A stretch of 6,640 bases of DNA from Actinomycetota bacterium. Lineage in GTDB: Bacteria > Actinomycetota > Actinomycetes > S36-B12. The notes below the pieces were generated by a model. The model was given only the letters and a program-made list of their open reading frames with translations. It was not told the DNA's origin and did not search any database. How positions within the stretch are numbered: position 1 is the first letter of the stretch; every line of letters starts with the position of its first letter. The translations under genes were made by a program, and so were the position numbers. Positions 1 through 5,193 of the stretch are shown piece after piece. Where the stretch lies: contig WLHM01000070.1 of NCBI GenBank assembly GCA_009702725.1, forward strand, positions 1-6,640, in the 5' to 3' direction.

Positions 1-2
1 AT

Positions 3-143
3 GCTCGCGAACACAAATGGGTGATACGGGATTTTCGCCGGCGCGCGCAGATCAAGGAATACTCCACACCAAGTTTTTCAGCGCTGGGTGGTATCGCGCT
101 GGGCTTGGCATTCGGTTACGCAATAGGCCGGCGCAAGCGCTAG
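3..143 (+). CDS. C-terminal end of a membrane-anchored protein, probably a SerB-like HAD-IB family hydrolase (5' partial)
   Basis: The frame is open from the left edge to a TAG at 141-143 and gives 46 residues. A basic, tryptophan-containing stretch (AREHKWVIRDFRRRAQIKEY) is followed by one hydrophobic helix at residues 25-42 and a charged RRKR end, as expected for a tail-anchored protein. Within the helix, glycines 30, 34, 38 and 42 are spaced every four residues. The identity is an inference: actinobacterial HAD-IB (SerB-like) phosphatases end in a short 'W-x-V-x-x-F-R' segment plus a C-terminal membrane helix, and such genes often lie next to a lysophospholipid acyltransferase of the kind found here. 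The catalytic domain lies outside the window, so the call cannot be proven. The gene converges on the acyltransferase and overlaps it by four bases at the stop codons. Confidence 0.55.
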   Translation, partial: AREHKWVIRDFRRRAQIKEYSTPSFSALGGIALGLAFGYAIGRRKR

Positions 144-1051
144 CCGAACACCGAAGACCGCTGCATAAGCAGTCTATAAAGAGTCTGCTGAATTTGCTCA
201 CGAACCCGATCGGTTAAGTCAAATACCACCATCGGGTCGTCGGCAGCATTGTCTGGAAATTGGTCGGTGTGAATTGGTTCGCCGAAGTGAATGAACCACT
301 TACTCGGCAGTGGGATCAATCCAAGTGGGCCAAGTAGTGGGAACGTCGGTGTAATAGGAAAGTACGGCAAACCAAGTAGCCGAGCAACGACGCTCGAATT
401 CGCGATCATCGGGTACGTTTCTTCGGCGCCCACAATGGCGGTCGGAATGATTGGGGTCTTCGTTCGAAGTGCCGCTGCCACAAAACCCCCGCGACCGAAG
501 CGCTGCAGCTTGTAACGTTCAGCGAATGGTTTGCCGATGCCCTTGTAGCCCTCCGGCCACACACCCACAATCGCGCCATCACTTAAGAGGCGCTCCGCAT
601 CGGGATGGCAGGCCAAGGTGTGCCCTGCCTTTCGGGCGATCTCGCCTAGGAATGGACTCTGGAAAACAAGGTCTGATCCAAGCATGCGTAGATGACGATG
701 TGCGGGATGCTCATCTAGGAGTGCCAGCTGTGTCATAACCGCATCGAGGGCGATAACACCCGAATGATTCGCCACCACTAACGCACCGGTTTCGCCCGGT
801 ACATTTTCGAGGCCAGAAGCTTCAACGCGAAACCAAGACTTATAGAGCGGACGCACCAACGCCATCAATACCTTGTCGTTGAACTCCGGATCAAAACCAA
901 AGTCATCAACTGAATAATCTCCGGCTAGCCTCCGCTGCACGAATTCCCAAAGCTCCATCAGCCGTGCCATTGCATCTGGCTCAAGGTCAGCAACAAGGTG
1001 CGGGACGGTCAGGTCGTCTCCGTGAATCGGAATTATTTTTGCGTTAGGCAA
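140..1051 (-). CDS. Lysophospholipid acyltransferase family protein (PlsC/MGAT-like, Rv0502-type)
   Basis: This 303-residue protein is a predicted glycerolipid acyltransferase, which transfers an acyl chain from acyl-CoA or acyl-ACP to a lysolipid or similar acceptor at the inner membrane. The catalytic histidine lies in VANHSGVIALD (H96, D103), so the spacing is H-x6-D rather than the classical H-x4-D. The acceptor/phosphate-binding block is WPEGYKGIGKPF (P166-E167-G168). Further conserved blocks are KLQRFGRGGF (181-190), TPIIPTAIVGAEE (199-211) and IHFGEPI near residue 254. The N terminus (AKIIPI) resembles actinobacterial relatives. The start codon is TTG, preceded by GAGGTG four bases upstream, and it overlaps the last 8 bases of the SDR gene, so translation is probably coupled. 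From memory it corresponds to M. tuberculosis Rv0502. The exact acceptor lipid is unknown. Confidence 0.88.
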   Translation of the reverse strand: MPNAKIIPIHGDDLTVPHLVADLEPDAMARLMELWEFVQRRLAGDYSVDDFGFDPEFNDKVLMALVRPLYKSWFRVEASGLENVPGETGALVVANHSGVIALDAVMTQLALLDEHPAHRHLRMLGSDLVFQSPFLGEIARKAGHTLACHPDAERLLSDGAIVGVWPEGYKGIGKPFAERYKLQRFGRGGFVAAALRTKTPIIPTAIVGAEETYPMIANSSVVARLLGLPYFPITPTFPLLGPLGLIPLPSKWFIHFGEPIHTDQFPDNAADDPMVVFDLTDRVREQIQQTLYRLLMQRSSVFG

Positions 1052-2003
1052 CTGACACCTCGCGTCGAGCTAGAAAACTCTCGAAGGCTTGCAGAGTTGA
1101 ATACCTTGGCGTGAGCCCAAAAGTTGTTTGGGCAAGGGTGGTGTCAAGTACCCTGCCGAAAGTCAAGTAGCGCACCTGCTCGGTGGTGAAATCAATTAGC
1201 CCTGCACTGCTAATGCTTCGACCAAAAGGCATAAACAAAAACTCCGGAAGCGAAACGCGTTTGTGACCGGTTCGACGGATCGCCTGCGAGAGCATCAAAA
1301 TGCCGCTGCCGGACACATTGAAAGTCCCGGCATAACTACCCAATACCGCACGCTTAACGAACTCAAGGCCGTCAACTTCGTGAATGAATTGCAACCGAGC
1401 ATCAAAACCCAAAACCGTGGGTATCACGGGTAGCGAAAAATAGGTTGTCATCGCCGTATCGATACCGGGCCCAATAATGTTCGCGAACCGCAAAGTGGTC
1501 ACCGCCACATCTGGCCGCCGCCGCGCAAAACCGCGCACGTATCCCTCGACCTCGACCGAGTCTTTAGCCCACCCTGACCGTGGGGTATGCCGAGGCTGCA
1601 TTTCTTCGGTGAACATCGCTGGGTCCTTTGGCCCGCTTCCGTAAACCGAAGCTGACGACTTCACAACTAACGCCTTGACGCTAGGGGTGCGCTGACATGC
1701 CGCAAGTAACTGCATCGTGCCGATGACGTTGATCTCTTTCATATTCGCCCGACCACCGGCCTGCCTCGGGGTTGCAATCACTCCCATGTGGACCACGGTG
1801 TCGACACCGGCATCGCCAAGAACTTTGGCAATAACTGGGTTTCGGATATCGGCTCGGACGAACTGCATCTGCGGCAATTTCACTTTCGGCGGCACTACGT
1901 CAACGCCGATGACCTGATCAATACTGGGATCCTCAGCGAGGATCCGGGCAATTTGCCCACCCAAATATCTCGAGACGCCGGTGACCAGGACTACCCGCCC
2001 CAT
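1044..2003 (-). CDS. NAD-dependent epimerase/dehydratase-like extended SDR (Rv0501-type), catalytic YxxxK not conserved
   Basis: This 319-residue protein has a Rossmann fold of the extended short-chain dehydrogenase type, annotated in relatives as UDP-glucose 4-epimerase-like. The nucleotide-binding turn is VTGVSRYLGG (7-16), with arginine at the middle glycine position of GxxGxxG. D35 at the end of strand 2 fits NAD binding, D52 lies in RADIRNP, and VVKSSASVYGS (113-123) is the usual serine strand. The place where YxxxK should sit reads W145-A-K-D-S149 before VEVEGYVRGFARRRPDV, so both Tyr and Lys are missing. LRFANIIGP (171-179) and LPVIPTVLGFD (191-201) are typical later blocks. It starts at ATG with AGGGGG a few bases upstream, lies 45 bases after bS22 and overlaps the acyltransferase start. 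A sugar-nucleotide epimerase activity should not be assumed. Confidence 0.85.
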   Translation of the reverse strand: MGRVVLVTGVSRYLGGQIARILAEDPSIDQVIGVDVVPPKVKLPQMQFVRADIRNPVIAKVLGDAGVDTVVHMGVIATPRQAGGRANMKEINVIGTMQLLAACQRTPSVKALVVKSSASVYGSGPKDPAMFTEEMQPRHTPRSGWAKDSVEVEGYVRGFARRRPDVAVTTLRFANIIGPGIDTAMTTYFSLPVIPTVLGFDARLQFIHEVDGLEFVKRAVLGSYAGTFNVSGSGILMLSQAIRRTGHKRVSLPEFLFMPFGRSISSAGLIDFTTEQVRYLTFGRVLDTTLAQTTFGLTPRYSTLQAFESFLARREVSVA

Positions 2004-2026
2004 GACCGACCCCCTAGCCTGCTGAT

Positions 2027-2048
2027 CACGGTAACTTGCTCACCCGTG
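2027..2048 (-). other. Small hairpin between bS22 and the SDR gene
   Basis: Arms CACGG(G)T and ACCGTG pair over six base pairs with one bulged G around a nine-base loop, directly after the bS22 stop codon. No U-tract follows, so it is more likely an mRNA-stability or processing element, or chance, than a terminator. Confidence 0.22.
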
Positions 2049-2147
2049 CTAGCCCTTGTTACGTCGCTGAACTCTGGTACGGCGCAGCAGTTTGCGGTGC
2101 TTCTTCTTTGCCATCCGCTTGCGGCGCTTCTTTACCACTGAGCCCAT
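2049..2147 (-). CDS. Small ribosomal subunit protein bS22 (AURKAIP1/COX24-domain mini-protein, 32 aa)
   Basis: A 32-codon reading frame begins MGSVVKKRRKRMAKKKHRK and ends LLRRTRVQRRNKG before TAG. It is extremely basic, with more than half of its residues Lys, Arg or His. The sequence is near-identical to the short actinobacterial protein annotated as 'AURKAIP1/COX24 domain-containing', Rv0500B in M. tuberculosis. That protein has been seen as an extra 30S subunit protein (bS22) in mycobacterial ribosome structures, where it sits in rRNA near the decoding region. The ATG has a good Shine-Dalgarno GAGGA seven bases upstream. It lies between the HTH gene (85-base gap) and the SDR gene (45-base gap), the conserved order. 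It is short enough to be missed by gene finders. The call rests on sequence recognition from memory. Confidence 0.93.
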   Translation of the reverse strand: MGSVVKKRRKRMAKKKHRKLLRRTRVQRRNKG

Positions 2148-2173
2148 GAAAAAATCCTCGCGTTCGTCGTTCG

Positions 2174-2202
2174 AAAAATGCGTTCAGGAATCCCAGGAAC
2201 GC
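2174..2202 (-). terminator. Hairpin plus T-run in the bS22 leader: terminator or attenuator
   Basis: Read on the minus strand, GCGTTC and GAACGC form a perfect 6-bp stem (2197-2202 with 2180-2185) around an 11-base loop, followed at once by ATTTTT. The structure lies between the HTH gene and bS22, 26 bases before the bS22 start codon. The first arm could instead pair with a second GAACGC (2160-2165) that touches the Shine-Dalgarno GAGGA (2155-2159). That makes an attenuator reading possible; this is inference from base pairing only. Confidence 0.5.
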
Positions 2203-2207
2203 TCACT

Positions 2208-2230
2208 AACAAACTCCAGCCTATCTGGAG
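2208..2230 (-). terminator. Hairpin just after the HTH gene stop, followed by TTTGTT
   Basis: On the minus strand, CTCCAG and CTGGAG (2225-2230 with 2214-2219) make a perfect 6-bp stem with the five-base loop ATAGG, followed by TTTGTT. Two flanking G-U pairs could extend it. It starts three bases after the HTH stop codon. It resembles a weak intrinsic terminator and is the first of two such structures before bS22. Confidence 0.4.
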
Positions 2231-2232
2231 CC

Positions 2233-2439
2233 TCAGGCGGTCTCCACGAAGGAGTCCCGTAGGTAGTCGTGGACGGCCTGCTCAGGCACCCGGAAGGAGC
2301 GTCCAACGCGGACCGCGGGGAGCTCACCGCCGTGCACCAATCGATAAACAGTCATCTTGGAAACCCGCATTACCGAGGCAACCTCGGCAACTGTCAGGAA
2401 GCGAACCTCGGCAAAGCCGCGGTCGACGTTGTTGGTCAT
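2233..2439 (-). CDS. Small helix-turn-helix DNA-binding protein, excisionase/BldC-like (Rv0500A-type)
   Basis: This 68-residue protein is almost entirely one winged helix-turn-helix domain of the MerR/excisionase ('HTH_17') kind. FLTVAEVASVMRVSKMTVYRLV (14-35) is the HTH, with the recognition helix at about VSKMTVYRLV. GELPAVRVGRSFRVP (38-52) is the basic wing, and AVHDYL is a closing helix. The short length and lack of an effector domain fit BldC-type proteins, which bind DNA cooperatively and regulate development or house-keeping genes in actinobacteria. From memory the HTH core is almost invariant among actinobacterial proC-linked copies. It starts at ATG; the upstream AGAAAG is only a weak Shine-Dalgarno. 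It is the first gene of the cluster with bS22, SDR and acyltransferase, after a 300-base gap from proC. Its target genes are unknown. Confidence 0.9.
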   Translation of the reverse strand: MTNNVDRGFAEVRFLTVAEVASVMRVSKMTVYRLVHGGELPAVRVGRSFRVPEQAVHDYLRDSFVETA

Positions 2440-2504
2440 TTTGCACCGAACTTTCTGCAGGCAGTCCGCTTCGGCTCCCCTGCCGATGCGTGATCAGAAA
2501 ACGA

Positions 2505-2527
2505 ACACTAGTGGCACCCGGGGCCAC
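2505..2527 (-). promoter_or_regulatory. Candidate promoter/operator upstream of the HTH gene
   Basis: On the minus strand the 17-base imperfect palindrome GTGGCCCCGGGTGCCAC (2527-2511) is followed directly by TAGTGT (2510-2505), which fits the loose actinobacterial -10 pattern TAnnnT. No good -35 lies at the expected distance. A palindrome in the spacer position is where MerR-like regulators bind, so autoregulation by the adjacent HTH protein is conceivable. The implied 5' UTR is about 60 bases. This is inference from position and symmetry alone. Confidence 0.25.
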
Positions 2528-2608
2528 AGGGAAAGGTGGTTTGCCAAATTGCTAAAGATTTGGGACATAGGGTGCCCCAATTAGCCACTCGGACCCATCT
2601 CCGGGTGT

Positions 2609-2629
2609 TCACCGCGAGGATCGCCGTGA
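2609..2629. promoter_or_regulatory. 21-bp imperfect palindrome, possible operator or hairpin
   Basis: Arms TCACCGCGA and TCGCCGTGA flank GGA, and eight of nine positions are complementary. It lies about 170-190 bases before the HTH start and 110-130 bases after the proC stop. It could be a dimer-binding site or an RNA hairpin; no T-run follows on the minus strand. Confidence 0.25.
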
Positions 2630-2739
2630 TGGCAGCTCGCTTAAGGAAATAGGCGAGTCCAAGCACTGGGAACAAGATTTCGGCGCTCCTAGCCGCGCCC
2701 ACCGGCCCCGGGCCAACCGAGCCCCAGCCAACCGCCTGC

Positions 2740-3537
2740 TCACGATTTAGCTAACTCCTGGCTTCGATCCCGTGCGGCTTTGATAGCCGCCACGAAAGTT
2801 TCAAGAACCTCCCGCTCTTGCAACACCTCGATCGCCGCCGCGGTGGTGCCACCAGGCGAAGTGACCTTGCCGCGCAATGCCGCTGGCTCTTCGTGGCTTA
2901 CCTCAAGTAGGTGGGCTGCTCCAAGCAGGGTTTGCACCACCGCAGTTCGAGCATCTTTCGCGCTTAGCCCCACCTCCAGTGCGCCAGCAATCAGGGCCTC
3001 CGCCAGGTAGAAAACATAGGCAGGGCCACTACCAGAAACGGCTGTTATTGCGTCTTGTAAATCTTCGGGAACCAATATGACGGTACCCACTGATGCTAGT
3101 AACTGCGCAGCCTGAGCCGCGGCAGACGCAGCGCAATTGGCGCCCGCACTAATCCCGGTGACCCCAAGTTCAATTCGCGCCGGGGTATTTGGCATTGCTC
3201 GCACCACATTAGCCTGCGGGATTACTTCCTCAATTGACGAAGTTGTGATGCCGGCAGCGATGGAAATAACCAATGCGCCTTCAGCCACACCGGTTGCAAT
3301 CTCATTTATTACCGCGCGGATATCCTGCGGCTTAACCACGATTATTACCACGTCGGCATCAATAACGGCGTCAGCCGGAGCTGCGACGGTCACACCAAAC
3401 CGGTCAATTAGCTCGGATGAGCGATCCGTGCGTTTTTCGGCCACCACGATAATCGGAGAAGGGGTCATTTGGTGCTGCAGGCCAACGATTAGCGCCTCGC
3501 CCATCACCCCGCCGCCAAGGACCGCGATACGTGTCAC
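2740..3537 (-). CDS. proC: Pyrroline-5-carboxylate reductase
   Basis: ProC carries out the last step of proline synthesis, reducing pyrroline-5-carboxylate to proline with NAD(P)H in the cytoplasm. From the chosen start the protein has 265 residues, normal for the family. The Rossmann motif is RIAVLGGGVMGEA (3-15), VKPQ begins at 68, RAMPNTPA (113-120) is the conserved substrate/cofactor loop, and SGSGPAYVF is at 168-176. The family signature VTSPGGTTAAAIEVL (225-239) is intact. The start is the GTG at 3535-3537, because AAAGGA sits six bases upstream and the N terminus then begins at the Rossmann strand. A GTG at 3570 is in frame but lacks this support and would overlap the upstream gene. 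ProC follows the PRODH-like gene by 25 bases and ends the tetR operon. Confidence 0.96.
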   Translation of the reverse strand: MTRIAVLGGGVMGEALIVGLQHQMTPSPIIVVAEKRTDRSSELIDRFGVTVAAPADAVIDADVVIIVVKPQDIRAVINEIATGVAEGALVISIAAGITTSSIEEVIPQANVVRAMPNTPARIELGVTGISAGANCAASAAAQAAQLLASVGTVILVPEDLQDAITAVSGSGPAYVFYLAEALIAGALEVGLSAKDARTAVVQTLLGAAHLLEVSHEEPAALRGKVTSPGGTTAAAIEVLQEREVLETFVAAIKAARDRSQELAKS

Positions 3538-3562
3538 ACCAATTCCTTTCGATAAACGGCGC

Positions 3563-4471
3563 TCAGGCACCTGGTATCAGCGACCTGATCGCCGGGAGTA
3601 AACCGGTCGGTCTTTCGGCCAAGCCTCCCACGAGGCGGCCAAACCACTGCGGACCGAACGGGATATATACCCGAACCGCCTCACCCGCCTCGACCAACCG
3701 CTGCTGCAAACCCGAACTGCGGCCGTAGTACATGGCGAACTCGTAACTGCCTTTTTCATGATGGAGCCGAGCAGCCATAGTTTGGATGATCTCAATCAGG
3801 CGGGGGTCATGGGTCGCAAAACCAGATTCCGCATTTGCTCTCAACAGGGCTTTGGCGCAGCGAATATACGACTTGTCAACTTCTATGGCCTGGCCGAATC
3901 GATCAAGGGAGCCAGAGCTATGCGCCCCTTTAACAAGTCGCACCCGACCCCCGAAAGTTTCGCAATCGGTTTCGGTACGTCTTAGCACCGACTGCAAAGT
4001 CACCCCGACGTCAAACCCATCAGAGCGTAATCCACCTACTAGGTCAATTGCCCCATCAACCAAATCATCGGGACCCATCCCGATCATCACACTTACTTGA
4101 CTAGCCTGCGCCTGTGCGCACAATTCCCTTAATTGCGCGACTCTCGAAGGTCCACCAAGTACGAACTCAGGGAGAATGGCCACCTCAGAGATGCGCGCTA
4201 AGGACGTTGAGGCTAGCGCGCTCACGGCCATTGCATAGTCGGCAAAGACCAAGGCACTCTCAAACTCTTCGATGTCGCCGCTGACCGCGCGCTCCAAACT
4301 GATGAGACGACCAGAGTCGGCCAAAAGCTGCGCTGCTTCAATTACATCTTCGACCTGCTCGCCCCCGGCAACCCGGTGCACGAACTCTCGGCCAATCGGC
4401 GTACTTGCTATGAACGACCCGAGGGAATCGTTCTTGGCAATCTGCTCGAAGATACTGCGAACTAGTGGCAC
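3563..4471 (-). CDS. Proline dehydrogenase family protein, active site strongly diverged
   Basis: The 302 residues match the length and beta/alpha-barrel pattern of monofunctional PRODH (FAD-dependent oxidation of proline to pyrroline-5-carboxylate). Recognisable blocks are LRRTETDC (163-170), RVRLVKGA (176-183, catalytic Lys181 kept), EVDKSYIRC (197-205), ATHDPRLI (219-226), EFAMYYG (244-250), VRVYIPFG (266-273) and LAERP (284-288). Several expected residues differ: KGAY reads KGAH, the paired arginines before LAERP that hold the proline carboxylate are Gly282-Gly283, the usual 'DMED' strand reads IGMGPDD, and the VSVKLS and LDxLGE blocks are not seen. The start is GTG with AAGG seven bases upstream, overlapping the tetR stop. 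It sits between tetR and proC in one operon. It could be inactive, regulatory, or an enzyme for another substrate. Confidence 0.8.
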   Translation of the reverse strand: MPLVRSIFEQIAKNDSLGSFIASTPIGREFVHRVAGGEQVEDVIEAAQLLADSGRLISLERAVSGDIEEFESALVFADYAMAVSALASTSLARISEVAILPEFVLGGPSRVAQLRELCAQAQASQVSVMIGMGPDDLVDGAIDLVGGLRSDGFDVGVTLQSVLRRTETDCETFGGRVRLVKGAHSSGSLDRFGQAIEVDKSYIRCAKALLRANAESGFATHDPRLIEIIQTMAARLHHEKGSYEFAMYYGRSSGLQQRLVEAGEAVRVYIPFGPQWFGRLVGGLAERPTGLLPAIRSLIPGA

Positions 4472-4480
4472 CAGATGACC

Positions 4481-5083
4481 TTATGGCCCCCCGGCCGCAT
4501 CCTTGGCAGCAAGTGGCTTTGTGGGGTCGAGAAGTCGTTGGATAGTGGGTGAGACAAGTGCCACTATGAGCTCGTCGGTAGCTGAAGCAAGTGGCTCTAC
4601 GTTCAATATCGATCGGGTTGCAGCCACCCCGGCTAGGTACGCGGTGATTAAGGCGCCGCGCATGCGCGCATCTGGCACGCCAAGTGCCCCAACCACTCGA
4701 TCAAGCAAGGTGGCCTGCAGGTATTCGGTTAGAACTCGCAGCTGCTCAACTCCGGCAGACTCGCGCGCGGACTGCACCAAATTGGTGGCATCTTTGCGCA
4801 CTTGCTCGTCGCCACTAAGTTGCAATGTTAGGCGCACCAAACGCTCACCCATGCCATCAAGGCCTGGAGCAATTAATCTAGGGATGCTGCCGGACGGTTC
4901 AAATGGCACCCGAATAGCCACTGCGAGTAACTGCTCCTTGTTGGCGTACAGCGATCGAACAACCCCTGGGGCTACACCAGCCGCCGCCGCCACCGTCTTG
5001 ATGGTGGTGTTGGCATAGCCTCGAGCCCCAAGCACCGCCCGGGCAGCGCCCAAAATCGATGAGGTTAAGTCCGGCTCTGCCAT
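4481..5083 (-). CDS. TetR/AcrR family transcriptional regulator
   Basis: The 200-residue protein has an N-terminal TetR DNA-binding domain. Helix 1 is LTSSILGAARAVLGARGYANTT (from residue 6), and the helix-turn-helix is TIKTVAAAAGVAPGVVRSLY (27-46), followed by ANKEQLL, the usual 'F/Y-x-x-K-x-x-L' end. The remaining ~145 residues are an all-alpha ligand and dimer domain with no recognised ligand. The longest frame starts at a TTG (5128), but its first 15 residues (with SCCR) do not look like a TetR N terminus. The ATG at 5081-5083 is chosen, with GGTGA five bases upstream; an ATG two codons earlier is the alternative. It is the first gene of the tetR / PRODH-like / proC operon (9-base gap) and lies downstream of an array of repeats. 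It probably controls its own operon. Confidence 0.88.
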   Translation of the reverse strand: MAEPDLTSSILGAARAVLGARGYANTTIKTVAAAAGVAPGVVRSLYANKEQLLAVAIRVPFEPSGSIPRLIAPGLDGMGERLVRLTLQLSGDEQVRKDATNLVQSARESAGVEQLRVLTEYLQATLLDRVVGALGVPDARMRGALITAYLAGVAATRSILNVEPLASATDELIVALVSPTIQRLLDPTKPLAAKDAAGGP

Positions 5084-5143
5084 ACCCATCACCGTACTGG
5101 GCACTAGGCGGCAACAGCTGGTTATCAAGTGCCCGAATCGTTA

Positions 5144-5193
5144 ACCTGCTGAAACCGTCAAAAAACCATCGAAAACTGACGGTTCGAGCAGGT
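5144..5193. promoter_or_regulatory. Large inverted repeat before tetR, candidate operator
   Basis: ACCTGCTGAAACCGTCA (5144-5160) and TGACGGTTCGAGCAGGT (5177-5193) are complementary at 15 of 17 positions and separated by 16 bases. The dyad starts 61 bases before the chosen tetR start codon. TTGACG on the minus strand (5161-5156) inside the left arm resembles a -35 box, but no matching -10 box is clear. The spacing between the arms is wide for a single TetR dimer, so each arm may be one binding unit. The right arm is also the first unit of the tandem repeat. Confidence 0.5.
5160..5184 (-). terminator. Possible intrinsic terminator for the ATPase/TIM-barrel transcript
   Basis: On the minus strand, AACCGTC and GATGGTT pair over seven positions (one G-U) around the loop AGTTTTC, and the run of six T bases begins within the second arm. 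It would end transcripts coming from the upstream gene (stop at 5339). It uses part of the large inverted repeat's arm, so the two structures exclude each other. Confidence 0.35.

Larger units (their letters stand above)
2440..2739. other. 300-base intergenic region between proC and the HTH gene
   Basis: No convincing gene is seen. The region has to carry the end of the proC transcript and probably the promoter of the HTH cluster. It contains a GC-rich hairpin (GGCGC/GCGCC, 2682-2699) without a clear U-tract, a 21-bp imperfect palindrome (2609-2629), an AT-rich patch with the inverted repeat CCAAAT-N8-ATTTGG (2544-2563), and a 17-bp imperfect palindrome (2511-2527) next to a possible -10 box. 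A 64-codon minus-strand frame (2508-2702, GTG start) crosses the region but resembles nothing recognisable. Confidence 0.5.

Noticed and set aside
2508..2519. 12-base match ACTAGTGGCACC shared with 4461-4472
   Set aside because: About one such match is expected by chance in a window of this size, and the contexts (intergenic versus a coding start) differ.
2508..2702. 64-codon minus-strand frame in the proC-HTH gap as a small membrane protein
   Set aside because: Only one moderately hydrophobic stretch, no recognisable family, a GTG start without a good Shine-Dalgarno, and it spans several palindromes; more likely chance in GC-rich DNA.
3538..3570. Upstream GTG start for proC with an 11-residue extension
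   Set aside because: AAAGGA lies inside this extension, six bases before the GTG at 3537, and ProC proteins begin right at the Rossmann strand.
3137..3601. 154-codon plus-strand frame opposite proC
   Set aside because: It lies antisense to a certain gene, is rich in Thr/Ser/Ile as a reverse-frame artefact, and has no recognisable domain.
4503..5018. 171-codon plus-strand frame opposite tetR
   Set aside because: Antisense shadow of the TetR gene without family features.
5084..5128. Upstream TTG start giving a 215-residue TetR
   Set aside because: The extra residues do not fit a TetR N terminus, and the ATG at 5083 has a Shine-Dalgarno sequence at normal distance.
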